Positions 24,662-36,140 of a stretch of 55,816 nt of DNA are shown here, piece by piece. The DNA is from Cyclospora cayetanensis (taxonomy: Eukaryota > Apicomplexa > Conoidasida > Eucoccidiorida > Eimeriidae). The notes under the pieces are model-generated. The model did not search any database and had not been told where the DNA came from. It saw only the letters and a program-made list of their open reading frames with translations. The stretch spans positions 1 to 55,816 of the forward strand of contig NW_020312173.1 in NCBI RefSeq assembly GCF_002999335.1, written 5' to 3'. How positions within the stretch are numbered: the first letter of the stretch is position 1; each line of letters starts with the position of its first letter. The position numbers and the translations under genes are program-made.

Positions 24662-26640
24662 TTTGGATGCTCTGATATTCTCTATCCCTGTGGCAGAAGC
24701 TGAAAGTGAGAATTGGCTTACCGAGCGACATTCTTGTTCAGGAGGGCCTGAGCACCTTCGAGGGGCTGTAGTTCTTTGATGTTTCGCTGTTGTACTGAAT
24801 GCAGCCTTTGCGCTGATGGTGCGCTTTTGGTTATGCCACTCTGTGTTGATGATGTCCAGCTAGTGTGTTGTGGAAGCCATGTGCAGTTTGGGTGTTGGGG
24901 GGGATAAGCAGCCAATGTGTTGTAGGTGTTGTTTGGTACCACTGGTCGTTTAGACATGTGGTGCGAAGCGTTACTGCAGACACTCAGGCGTCCGTGCGTT
25001 TAGGCGACTGTGGCAGGACGGTGCTAAGTTGGCAGGTTTTCTGCAAGCCAGTGGCAGTACGGTTTCTGTGCTTAATTCCACATTGGTGTTGTCGTGTCGA
25101 ATTCCGTGTGCTCAAAGCCGCAATGTCAATAGCAGCAATAGAAGCGCCTATGTGGGTATGGGGCCATGCCGAATTGGTGTTACATACGATGTGATGGCTT
25201 GTTTCATGGCATGTGTTTGGAGAAGTGGTCAGCTGTTTCCAGCGTATCGAATGCTTATGGGAGTTTGGCCATAGAAGTAAAATGGTTCTAGCACCAACAT
25301 ATTGACTAACACTTGCCGTCGCTTTGATGCGGAATTAGTCTGGAGGCAGGTGAACATTTGCACGCTGCATGACTCAAGCAGTGCGCTCTTTTGCATGATC
25401 AGGTGTGGGGTGTGGGATGTGCTTTTTGCTGTAGCTAATGCATGTAGGCTCAGGCCAGCACCTAGCATCAGTGCTGCAATGGGATGGGTTGCACTGCTGT
25501 TGGGTGAAATATCATGGAGAGGAGTAGGCTGCGCACTGTACTCAAAGTGTGTTTCACCTGGGTGCTCCGATATTATCTATTGCGTTGGCTAAAGTTGAAA
25601 GCGACAATTGTATTACCGAGCGATATCCTTGTTCAGAAGAGCCTAAGCACCATCGAGTGGCTGTACTTCTTCTTTGATGTTTCCTTGTTGTACTGAATGC
25701 AGCCTTTGTGCTGATGGTGCGCATTGGCTCGTGCCGGTCTGCGTTGGCCATGTCCAGCTAGTGTGTTGTGGAAGCCATGTGCGGTTTGGGTGTTGGGGGG
25801 ATAAGCAGCCCATGTGTTGTAGGTGTTGTTTGGTACAACTGGTCCTTTAGACTTGTGGTGCAGAGTGTTGCTGCAGACTCGCAGGCGTGCGTGTATTTAG
25901 GCGACTGTGGCAGGACGATGCTGAGTTGGCAGGTCCTCTGCAAGCCAGTGGCAGTGGGGTTGCTGTGCTTAAATCTTCACTGATGTCGTCGTGTCGTATT
26001 CGGTGTGCTCAAAGCAACAATATGAATAGCAGCAATAGAACCGCTTATGTGAGTATGGGGCTATGCCGAATTGGCGCTGTATAGGATGTGCAGGCTCGTT
26101 TAATGGCATGTGTTTGGAGAAGTGGTCAGCTGTTTTCAGCGTATGAAATCCCTATGCGAGTTTGACCATAGGACTAGTGTGGTTCTAGTACGCGCACATC
26201 GGCTAGCACTTGCCGTCGCTTTGATGCGGAATTGCTGTGGAGGCAGGTGAACGCTTGCATGCTGAATGACTCAGGCAGTGCGCTCTTTGCATGCGCAGGT
26301 GTGGGTGTATGATGTGGATTTTGGTGTAGCTAATGCACGTAGGCTCAGGCCAGCACCTAGCTTCTGCGCTGCAGTGGGAGCGCTAGCACTTTTGTTGTGT
26401 GCAGCTTCACGGGGACGAGTAGGCTGAGTGCTACACTCGATGTGTTTCACATGGGTGTTAAAGCCTATTCGTTTCAGTGGTCGAAGCTGAAAGCGATAAT
26501 TGGATTACCGAGCGGCATCCTTGTTCAGGAGAGCCTAAGCACCTTCGGGTGGCTGCGGTTCTTCAGTGCCCGCTGTTGTAGATTGTGCTTCATATGCGCT
26601 GATGGTGCGCATTTGCTAATGCCGGTCTGCGTTGGCGATT

Positions 26641-27160
26641 TTCAGGAAGTGGGTTGTGCAAGACAACTGCGGTGTCGATGTGAGTGCGCGCTAGCAGGCA
26701 ATGTGTCGTAGGTTTTGTTTGGTACCACGTGCGCCTTCGATGTGTGCTCCTGATTTTTCAATTCAGGCTTGCAGCCGTCAGTGCGTATCAGGCGGTACCG
26801 GTCGGATGCTGCTGATTAGGGGGTGTCTGTGATAGACACTGAAGGGTGCGGGTCTTTTGAATATAGCTGTGTAACTGTCGTCTTGTTGCACTGCATGTGC
26901 TCCGAGAAACAATATCCTTACCATACGATGCATTGGATAGGCGAGTATGGAGCCAGGCGGAGTAGTGCTTTATTAGATGTGGGATATTGTTCCCTGGCTC
27001 GTTTTTGGAACATTACTTATTTGTTTTCAGCGTATGGAGTTTCGATGCAAGTTCTCCACAGCAATCGAGTGATTGTAGCATGCTCACATTGTCTAGTGCC
27101 CACGCGTCCACGCTGAATTGATTTGAGAGGTGTCAAGCGTTTGCAGGGTGCATGAGGTGT
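26641..27160. repeat. degenerate right edge of the satellite array
   Basis: From about 26,400 onward the units lose similarity, and after 26,640 only islands remain. Recognisable pieces are a landmark remnant 'gctgattagg' at 26,811, a 'tttattagatgtgg' remnant near 26,970, 'ttttcagcgtatgga' near 27,024, and 'gctgaattgatttgagag' near 27,112 followed by a 'gcatga' remnant near 27,149. Decay towards an array boundary is typical of satellites, because exchange no longer homogenises the outermost units. The exact end is uncertain by about 50 bp. Confidence 0.8.
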
Positions 27161-28150
27161 TTGGGTAAACATGGGTCCTCGAAATGTGTAACTACATTCA
27201 TGGAACTGTTCTGAGCGGCATGGGTTGCCATTATGGTGGCTACGCATACGCTTTCGCCTTTTAATTGATCTGGCTCCGTCACGATGAAATAAATACCTGC
27301 TCACACTTGTATATTGCGGTTTTGTTTCATGTTTTCGCTCCAGCTGCAGGGTAAGAGAATTCCTTCCTTTTCAGTGGACAAAGAACTCCAAAGTGCGCTG
27401 CAGCTGCGGCTGCGGTCAGTTGCTTTTCTACGTGTATTTAGCCTGCTAGCAATGATTTGGCCTAGTCATATTTAGACAAATGATGTAGCGGGCGACCATC
27501 AAAGGAATAAGTTGCCAGAAGATGTGTAGCATGAAACATGGTATTCTTTTGCTGATTCTGTGCAAAATACAGTATCGCAAATTATCGCGGTGTCGTTGTG
27601 CTATTTACCCACCTTATTTAACTTGTTCTTGTTGTGCACAGTTCAGAAATGCTTGCTGTGGGCTAGTCTGTCGCTTGTACAGGATCCTGCTGACATTCTG
27701 TTTGCACTGCGTCTAGTTATGAGCTAAAGCCATGCGCACATCTGTGTACCACATAACCGTAGTTCAGTCGAATGCTCCTGCAACTAGCTGCTTCTGACCC
27801 AGTGAGGTCTTTGGTCAGGAGATTTTATTCTCGGTGGTCAATCTGAAACCTCACAGTTCACCCAGGACCCATGCGCATCGCTTCAGAGGCAGAAAAAGTA
27901 CATGAACTCATGATTACGCTTTGGTGCAGGATGGCTTGAAATTCACGGGAATAGTTTGGACTACAAGCCTATTCGGGGTCATGGAGTGAGGAATCCTACG
28001 TGAAAAGCTGTCGGTAGCAGCCATTTGGGCATGGGTCACACCTTGTATGCATGGGCATTTGTCACCACTTGAGATTCCGTTGATGCCCATCAGCCTTGGG
28101 TTGGCATGACGTCAAATGCTGACCACATTGTAGCCCCTCCGCAAAGTGTA
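27161..28150. other. about 1 kb of unassigned DNA between satellite edge and orphan monomer
   Basis: I see no satellite similarity, RNA gene or protein family here. A small GC-rich patch with 'ctgcagctgcggctgcgg' lies near 27,399. Open frames are short and match nothing I recognise. The stretch could be an old insertion between the array and the diverged monomer that follows, or satellite DNA decayed past recognition. Confidence 0.5.
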
Positions 28151-28600
28151 CCACCAGGAACTGTCAATGTGGCATGCAAGATCAATGCACGCGTGCGAAG
28201 ATCAGCATGTACTCTAGCGCCGAACCTGGCCAGAAGATTCGAGCACCATTAAGCCGCTGCACTTCTCACATTTTGCTGTTAGCTTTGATGTGGGATATGT
28301 GGTCATGTCGCGCTGTCGCCCATGCGCGGCTGCGTTGGGGTGATCTAGTGAGTGAGGCTGCGCTTGCAACGCACGGTTTTGGTGCGGGTAGGCGGCAGCA
28401 ACTATTGTGTAATGGATGTTGTATGGCTCCATTGCGGCCTGCGTTTGTGATTCTGAGTATGGGTGCAATGGTGCAAGAGTGTTTCCCCTAGTTCCTGTAG
28501 GATTTGCTGTTCTTCGTTGGTTTCCGCATGCAGCAGGAATCTTGAAGTGGCAGATGTGTCGCAGTTGATTGTGGTGGAGCTGGTGGTCTTTATGTTGACA
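28150..28600. repeat. orphan, strongly diverged satellite monomer fragment
   Basis: The segment follows the monomer order in the same orientation but with heavy divergence. 'gagcaccattaag' and 'gctgcacttct' match the array's 'gagcaccatcgag' and 'gctgtacttct'. Next come 'ttttgctgtta' for 'tttcgctgttgta', 'catgcgcggctgcgttgg' for the tract ending 'tctgcgttgg', and 'gcgggtaggcggcagcaac' for 'gcggataagcagccaat'. A 202-codon minus-strand open frame at 28,214-28,822 lies across it. That is best explained by the satellite's scarcity of stops on this strand and not by a gene. Similarity fades after about 28,550. Confidence 0.65.
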
Positions 28601-31600
28601 AGCGTTCGTTTGTGCAGACGTGTGTACCACATCTGTGCTGTATTTCAGGTTATCCTTCCGAGGTTGGGCCTTGCTTTGAATGCATGAATGTGGCATGCAG
28701 ACGGCTGGTGTGCCTGCGGACATAACTTCGCATTGTGGTTGCTGTTTGAAGATAGTCCCAGTTGTTTTCCAGTCCACAAGCTTGGTGTTGGCATACTTTA
28801 TACATTGAGCCCCTAAAACCAATGTGTATTGGTGTGGCTACACCGATTGTGTGATTGCAACTGACACCTGAAACACTTGAGCCTGCCCTAGATTCAAGGT
28901 GAGGTGTGTGCGCGTCTACACATTGCATGGCCATGAACGAGTGCATCCAGTTAGAATACCTTTCTCAGACGACTCAGAGAGGCTGCGATCGGCATATTGA
29001 AGCTAGCACATATGTTAGTAGCAAGAATGTATATTCATACCATCCGGGTGAAGTTTTACTTCGAATAAATATCCTATGACTTGTTAAGAAAACAAAGTGC
29101 AACAGGACACGAATCCAGTAATTCTGTGTTTTGTAAGCTACTGCCTCACACTGTATGCATATGTCTGGGGGAAATTTTTGTGTCAGCCGTGTCATGTGTT
29201 GTAGTATTTTAGTATGAGCCACCAACTGCGTGCAAATGCGACATTCCTTGAATGCGAATGCTCAAAATGTATACAGGGTTTTGAGATGCATACGATGATT
29301 AGCCGCACTAAGCTGAGAGGCTTTCATTTTTACGCTTAGGCGCAATAGCGGTAGGGCTTTGACAAACTTCAGTAATGAGGCCTTGCTTCGAAGCACGACG
29401 CGTTGCAATGTAGGTGCGTACATGTCTCATAGTGTACGGCAGTAACGAAATCCTGAAATGTGAATGTAGAAGCAGCAAGCAAAAGAATTGGAGAAAAAAC
29501 ATTTTCGGCAGTGCTGTAAATATATGGTGAGCGACAGGTTTGCAAAGAACATCGATTTTCTGAGTAGTTTATAATTCGTCCACCAGTGGGGCATCTGGAC
29601 CAAGTCAGCTTAAGAGGACTAAAGCAGTGATTGATCAGAGCAGAACAGCTATGTTAACAAGAGCAGTAATGATGTGTGATGTTGTGACGGTGAAGCTACG
29701 ACAGTCATAGGTCCAATCAATCATTCGTGTAGAAGTAGTCACAGATTGGAAGGCCTGCACATTGTTGCTTGCATCAGTAGAGGCTCATGTGCTACCGGGG
29801 TTTAATATATCTTCCGATGTCACACTAGAATTTTACAGGGCTCTTCTACTTTTGATAATCATACTATCCTACCTGGTGAACTCGCAGTCCTTTTCCCTAG
29901 ATGTACGATTTTCTCCAGTGCATGTTTTGGCGCCTGTAAAACAGTTATGGAATACCAAAAACCTTTAAGCTAAGCGCCTGTTCTCACTCAAAACTAGAGA
30001 TCAGAAAAAGATAGCTGGAATCCTATCTCTATTATTCGCTTGGCTCTACGACGGGCAGGGTTTCAGCTGTTGGGCCACAACCCGCTCGCGCACCAGTGTG
30101 CGCCTACTTACCACTTTAACAGGCAATGTGCTTTCGCTGCATAGCTCCTGTGGCTCCGACGAGTCCCAGGTTTATTCATAATTTGAGGAGGGCCGTCTCA
30201 ATCTCAGTACGGACACGTGGTTTCGGATTGTTTGTGGAGCATCTGCAAAGGCCTGGAAGCGATTTACAGCGTTTAAAAGCATTCCATACGCATTGTTTCA
30301 TGAAGTGTTTGCTTGTAACTTGCCCGTACGGCAGTAGACTAATGGAACTTCCAGTCCCTGCTATGCCGCTCATACAGCATTACCTCTTCTATTGAGTTTT
30401 AATACTGTACATCTACTGAAATGACACGTTACCCGTAGAATGAAGTACAAAGACTATTCATGCATATGCCTCTGCAAACAGAAACTTAAATAAGGCTTTT
30501 CTTATATATTTTTCTTATTAGCCGGATCAGCACATGCGACTATGTGGTTTTTCAAGCATATTAGACTGCAAGCCGCTGTGATTTAGATATATCTTTTGTG
30601 CACATTCTGTGTACGTCACACTGATTACAATATTAATTGGGAGAAGGCCGCTTTAGAAAATGCAATATGGCTTGCTATTTTGCATGCCTTACGGTGGAAC
30701 CGCAACGCTGTGGATCTGAGTCCAGCCGCTAGAGGGCCATACGATTGTTGGTTTGCTCTACGGTGTGAGCACATTACTGATCGCAGCTGATTGGCTCCTC
30801 CACTGGTGTAATATACGCGTCCGCCATTGTCACCGTGCTACGAAATATAATTACCTTGTTGATTTCCAGGACTTTTTGAGGCTTGAGAGCTTGGCCAATT
30901 GCACGTTCATGACACTCAGGAGCAAACGAATATGATTGCTTTCACCAAACCCAGTGTTCCAGCACGTTGGAGGTGTGCCTAGCGTTGCTGGTGAGCGTCC
31001 AGCACTGTTCCAGCATCAATCACATGTTGAGGACAGTATTTTGCGTGGCACTTTGTTGACAAAAGGCTGAGCAATGCAAGCCTTTAAGTGACCCAGTAGC
31101 GTAACATAGTTCTTGTCCAAACCATCAGCACCACCCCCACTGACAGAAAAGGCTCCAAACGCGAATTTCACCATGCACGGTTCCGATCAGTATGCAATCA
31201 GCTTCTATGCAAAAGGCATTGTAGCAGTATTATCGGAGAGTATCCCCTATGGTCATAATGCATAGCGTTGGTATATTCGAAGGTGAGCATGATCGGGAAA
31301 GGCTAAGCATATGTTCGCTGAAGGCTTTGTGGCCTTTCTAAAGACCGCAGATGCTGCGTGCTGATGGCGTGTATGGCGGCTGGATCTGTAACCGTGCTGC
31401 TTGAGTATGCAGGCATCATAGTTTCTGCAAGTGATGCAATCATTTATTGACCTGTGGAAAATGAATGAAAAGTGCACTGAGTGACCTTGTTTGTTTCGCA
31501 GTATCTGCGGACTGAATGTGCGAACTTGTGAAGAAGATGGTGCTTGGATACAGAGCCCGCTTTGCGTAGATGTGTGTACACCAGCAAGTCTACTTATCAG

Positions 31601-33750
31601 TAGTGCTTTGCACACCTCAACGCAAGCGTGAAAATTGCGTTTACATTCTAGTGCGCATCATATTTGTTTACCTGGTAGACAAGCTTTTGCTAGGACCACG
31701 CCTGATGTGCTCTCTAATTATGCGTCTCTGATTTAATAAGGATAAATTACCAGTGTTGTAAACAATCTCATGTTGCTTACTCTAAAAGTGCACGTGTTCT
31801 GTGTGGTTATAAGAGGGGATGATGGACTGTTGCAGGGGCAGCGGGAAATGCAAGTTGGTTGGAACTGGCAACAGTTGATTCCAAGGCGATTCAAGGAACC
31901 CTTCTTATATATTTGCGTATTCGCGACCTTACCATTTGAAAGTGCTGTGGGCACAGTGAGTGCGTTCACATGTTGCCTTGGTGCGGCTCATTGTCCCTGA
32001 TTCCTGGCGGTTCGATGTAAACTTGTGATTTTCAGACTCATGTAACTGTGTCCTAAACTTTTCGTATACCAGAAACACGCTGCAGGCCTGATTTCGTTGT
32101 ACTACGATAGATCATATTGTACAGCGCTTACCTGCACGACTAACTCGCTTAGAACCCCACAGAACAATCAAGTGATTCCTGATCAGTGTACGAGCACCGC
32201 GCCTATCTGAAACTGCAAACAGTAGTCCATGGCCGGCTCAGTGGGTTCCAAAAGCGTAGATCAACAAGCGCTTGCCTTTACTGTACATACATGACAGCCC
32301 CTAAGGGCTTCTATATATGTAGAAATGCCTATTCGAAATGAGCGCATCATGAACAACAAATACACCTACCAACATCAGTGGGAACGGAAGAGGCAGGTAT
32401 AATGTGGTCAACAACACAGGGATGGGAAGCGCAAGCAAACGAGGTTTCATGACGAGGAAATCAAGCGGCCTTGCCGAAACTGGTGGCTCTTGTCATGCAC
32501 TGCAGCCTTTTCTAGTAAAACATTAACGTAACGTGCGTTAGGGTAATGAGTATATGTTTTCGGTTTTTAAAACACAGCAACAAATAAATAATGACTCAAG
32601 AAGTTTCTCTTAGTGCTCGGTGACTGTGCTGTGGCAGCATTCACAACTGAGTCTGTTCTAGTCCGCTTCTTAGTTTCGTCACAAAATTCTTTCATATCTA
32701 ACGCATTGATTGGTAAAAGCTGAAAAGTCAGTTAGCGACAGAAGTGGGTGCTGGCCTTGAGAATTTCGACCTAGATCTGAGGGGATATATGTGAAGACGT
32801 TGGTATTATAGAGCACTAAGCTTTTGTTTTCAGTTCCAAGGTCTCACGTGCATGACAAATGGTTTAGCACTGCTACTGCGGTAATGCAGTGCAGTTCAGT
32901 CTTTGATACTCTGTCGTGACCGGACGCTTGAAGAGAGATGTCTGCTACCTTCGATTTTCGAGGCCGCCTTCAAGACGTCTTGCCGTGTTTGGCAGGTGGT
33001 AAGTAGAGCTTGACACTACGTATCAAGACTCAGAATGATCGACGCTTTTTGGCCCAACGGGCCTAGACTGCACGAGTTTGACTGCGTTTGTACAGCTCAC
33101 GCTGTGGCATATCATATCTCTACTTTACCCTGTGCCTCTGGCGCTTTAGAGTCTTGATCACAGTGGCCACAGGAAGGGGCAGCTTTTTTGTATTTTCCAT
33201 TACCGCGCCGCTGAAAGAGTCAGCACGGATTTTACAAAAATGAAGAGACATGATATCAAGCTGTCTAAATAAGCTGACAAAATTTTATTCTAAAACGTCC
33301 ACACCGCTGGAGAAACGGCGTCTACTATTATTTGATCTCATGGCATGCTTTAAACAGGGTCAACTAAAAGTTATCGCCCACTCACAGGCGGTGGTAGCAG
33401 GTCTATAGAGGCAACTTGTTAAGGTGGGAGCAAACCCAAGGAGTTTATTCCCTTGTTTGTCTCTTGCGCACGAAGACGGAAGTGGTATGCAGGATTTCTT
33501 GAATATGATAGAGACACAGCTTCTAGAGGGAGAAACCAAAGTTACTCAGTGGGGCGCTGAAAACACTTAAAGCGTCTTGCATTGCACTATTTGCTAGTCC
33601 CAGGTATACCGGGGCAAAAATGGAGGATTGAAAAGTCCCCCTATGAAAACGCCTCTCGAGGCGCTTTCCGAGGAATAGACGAAAGGTGAGGGTTAACCTG
33701 GCCAAAAGCAAGATAGATCATGATGAATACTTTGTGGGGCTTTAACAGCT
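28601..33750. other. non-coding stretch, no gene recognised
   Basis: Composition is more AT-rich than the satellite. Open frames are up to about 120 codons on both strands, scattered and overlapping, as expected by chance over this length. None contains a motif I recognise. I see no tRNA, rRNA, terminal inverted repeat or tandem repeat. The left LTR or leader of the retrotransposon at 34-38 kb may lie at the right end of this stretch, but I could not identify it. Confidence 0.5.
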
Positions 33751-34156
33751 TGTTTACCATGGCATTGTGTCACAGTCCGAAGATGCCTTGAGCGAATACT
33801 TAGCCAGCCTGCCGGACGAAACACAAAATGAACGACACAGAGCTATCCTTGATTGAAAGGACGCTGCAGCTACGTTTTGAAGCTCGAAGACTTTCGGACC
33901 AGTCATGCGCAGAGTGCCGCAGGTTCTGTCATTACATAGGACATGCGCGACGCCAAAGTCAGCAGGGGTACCCGGAATAGGCGATCGAGTACCCAACGAC
34001 ACTACGCTGAAATTTGTAGAGGGAGAGGCGGGCAAGTCTCGATCGAGGAGGATCAACGAAAACGAGTCGATGAGGCCGCTGTGACGCAATAATACAGGAC
34101 ACTTTGGAACAGACTGGTCGCTGCGGAATCGCATTTAGTGGATGTTTGGGGAGTTG

Positions 34157-34198
34157 TGCTGCAATCATAGAGGCAAGGACGACGATGGCGCCAACTGC
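34157..34198 (+). pseudogene. possible gag nucleocapsid zinc-knuckle remnant
   Basis: The frame starting at 34,142 reads CCNHRGKDDDGANC here. Its 14 residues match the length of the gag knuckle C-X2-C-X4-H-X4-C. The first and last cysteines are in place. The second cysteine position holds His and the histidine position holds Asp, the latter reachable by one base change. Its place about 1.4 kb upstream of reverse transcriptase suits a gag nucleocapsid followed by protease. Two of four ligands are lost, so chance similarity cannot be excluded. No other gag feature was recognised around it. Confidence 0.25.
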
Positions 34199-34199
34199 T

Positions 34200-35579
34200 C
34201 AGCACCACTCGGACGTAAGCCATCAAGGGAAGAGCCACTCATCAAGGTACCATTTAGCGCGGACGAAAAGCAAAAGCCTTCAAATTGTCGAGCACTCAGG
34301 AAATGGCAGACACAAGTACTACGAGCAACCATGCTGCGCATGGATTAAAATGTTCCGTCGCCACGGGACGCAACACCACTTTAGTCTTGCCAGACTGAAG
34401 GCAACGTCTGTCCCCAGAAGATAGACGGAGAGGGAACCAGGGAGACCGAAGCAGAAATGCTATTGGGATGTCTAATTAAATTGTGTTAACTGGAGTAGGA
34501 TAAGCCGAAGGTTGGTCATAGAGGACTAAGGGCGATGAACGCATAGATGGAAGTACGTCAGAGACGAAAGCAGGCAATCGTGTTAACGGGGATTGCTACA
34601 CAGTATTCGAGGGTGAGGAAGAGTAGACGGTGGCCTGGAAACGTCATTGAAGCTTGTGAGCTACTGTGTGTCACTGGGTGCACAGCAGAGTTGTTTCTCG
34701 GCATAGTGGAGCACAAGCATGGAACGCTGTAATACAAGCGAGTATCCAGACGCCTGATTAGCCGGGCACTGGTGCAGCGCCTGGTCCTGGATGTCGTCTT
34801 CCCACACCACGAGAGTGGCTGTAACCCGGCTAGAAGGCAAAGCTCGCAAATAAATCTTATTGTCACGCGGCCATCTATGTGGTCTGGCTAATTATTTCAG
34901 GGCGTATACCTGGTAGGGCCTCTTCCTTGTGACTTTATTGAGAGGCTATTCTGGCTTAGTAGACATCAGCTATCATGGTATTATTTATTGGATACGCTGC
35001 ATGGAGATGTGAAGCGCCACTGGTGTGACCTGCCAGTGCTGCTGCGAGAGGGGTTCGCTGGAGGCGCGTGACCTCACCTCCAGGACCTACTCAGAAACTG
35101 CAGCAAACCAGGCATACGATGCCCTTGCCCAGCAGGCTACTCTCATGTCGACGGCGGAGGCGGTAGCCTTACCACAACCGCCTTCTGAGTGCTACAAGTC
35201 ATTCCTGAAGCCGAAGCGCGTCTCTATTACGAGCGGCACTAAAGCAGCCGCCCTCCGCATTGCAAGCTCTAGTCCGCATTGCAGTCCTGGATTCTCTCCT
35301 CACGACACCTGTTCCTGTAATAGACAAGGCGGATCCGCTTCCTGAGCCCTGCAGGGGTTTTTCGTTTTCTATATTCGTCGAGCATCAGTGTACTCTCGGT
35401 TCAACAGTCTCAACTATTGAGCCCCCCCACTTTGCCGCACACTTGCCGGTGGTAGGCTAGGCCGACAAAGCGTCTGTGCGGCCTATTGCACTGGAAAATA
35501 CACATATTCAGGTGTTTGATTATACTGAGCTTAAGCGTAGGAACTGCCGTCGCAGGTGCTGATAGCCTGTCGAGCCAAA
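34200..35579 (+). pseudogene. presumed gag-to-protease region of the fossil element, unrecognised
   Basis: By position this stretch should hold the end of gag, the aspartic protease and the linker into reverse transcriptase. I found no convincing D-T/S-G protease motif. Open frames at 34,104-34,424 and 35,025-35,345 (both 106 codons) lie in it but match nothing I know. The region is GC-richer than the flanks, like the rest of the element. Membership in the element is inferred from its place only. Confidence 0.35.
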
Positions 35580-36120
35580 AGGCATCTTTTTCCTGGCTGC
35601 CGTGCAAGGGTGCTGCCTCCCAACCGTCCTGTTGACTACCGAATATACGTACCGGCAAGACTACAAACCTCCCTGTTGATAATGCCGGACGCCACAGTGC
35701 GATTGCTGCACACTGCCCTTGAAATGCTGGGCGCCCCCCTAAGTTTTTCGACGCTTTCCATAGAAACCGGTCTTTGCCAGATAAGGTTTGCACCACGAAC
35801 GGACAGGTAGCAGATTGTTTTCGGTCAGTTATGCGCTTCTTTTAACTTAAGGTGATGTCCTTCGGTATCCAAGGTGCACACGCCTTGTCAAAGACCGATA
35901 TCAATGCTTTTCTCCAAATTGTGTTGGCCCAAGGAGTACTTTCCCATTTTGACGACATTTGTACATAGAGTCTGGACTTAGTTTCTCACGTGCAGCTGTT
36001 TTGGCGATTGCTGAGCACCTCCTGATAAGGTTTCTGTACTACGAATTCAGAAGTTATTTAAGACAACATGCAATTTTAATCTGTTCAAAGCTACTACCGC
36101 ACGAGATGCAAGTGCAGCAG
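35580..36120 (+). pseudogene. decayed Ty3/gypsy reverse transcriptase
   Basis: From 35,631 the frame begins with VDYR, the family's conserved palm entry. It continues to LSFSTLSIETGLCQIRFAP, matching the block usually written FSxLDLRSGYHQIRxAP. The first catalytic Asp (LDL) is Ser here. A stop at 35,808-35,810 and a frameshift near 35,853 follow. The next frame reads MSFGIQGA, the equivalent of MPFGLxNAP, and then HFDDICT, in which the catalytic Asp pair is kept (35,948-35,956). A stop at 35,966-35,968 falls inside this block. SLDLVSHVQLF then corresponds to the helix after the active site. A further frameshift leads to SYLRQHAILICSKL, which resembles the 'LRxxxLxLxxxKC' thumb entry. The enzyme cannot be functional. 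Confidence 0.9.
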
Positions 36121-36140
36121 CTTTGGGGGACTGCCAAGCA

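Larger units (their letters stand above)
1..26640. repeat. tandem satellite array, ~892-bp monomer, about 30 units
   Basis: A complex satellite repeats head-to-tail from the first base. The landmark gctgagttggcagg or a close variant starts at 47, 941, 1813, 2706, 3599, 4491, 5385, 6280, 7148, 8042, 8939, 9833, 10727, 11621, 12512, 13405, 14297, 15191, 16084, 16978, 17867, 18760, 19653, 20548, 21443, 22338, 23233, 24131, 25023, 25920 and 26811. The mean spacing is 892 bp (868-898). Units are colinear and in the same orientation, and differ by scattered substitutions and small indels. The best conserved blocks include ctcaggccagcacctagctt and ctgcgcactgcactc. No internal short-period repeat was seen. 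Open frames of 60-195 codons occur in the units, but they shift or break between units, so I infer no conserved protein. The array starts before the window. A centromeric, pericentromeric or subtelomeric location is inference only. Confidence 0.97.

Noticed and set aside
1..26640. CRISPR-like or short-period repeat array.
   Set aside because: The period is about 892 bp with continuous similarity across the unit. There are no short repeats separated by unique spacers.
28214..28822. A 202-codon minus-strand open frame, the longest in the window.
   Set aside because: It overlies the diverged orphan satellite monomer, whose minus strand is short of stops throughout the array. It shows no protein motif.
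33754..34134. 126-codon minus-strand open frame as a gene.
   Set aside because: No recognisable motif. It lies just upstream of, and probably within, the plus-strand retrotransposon.
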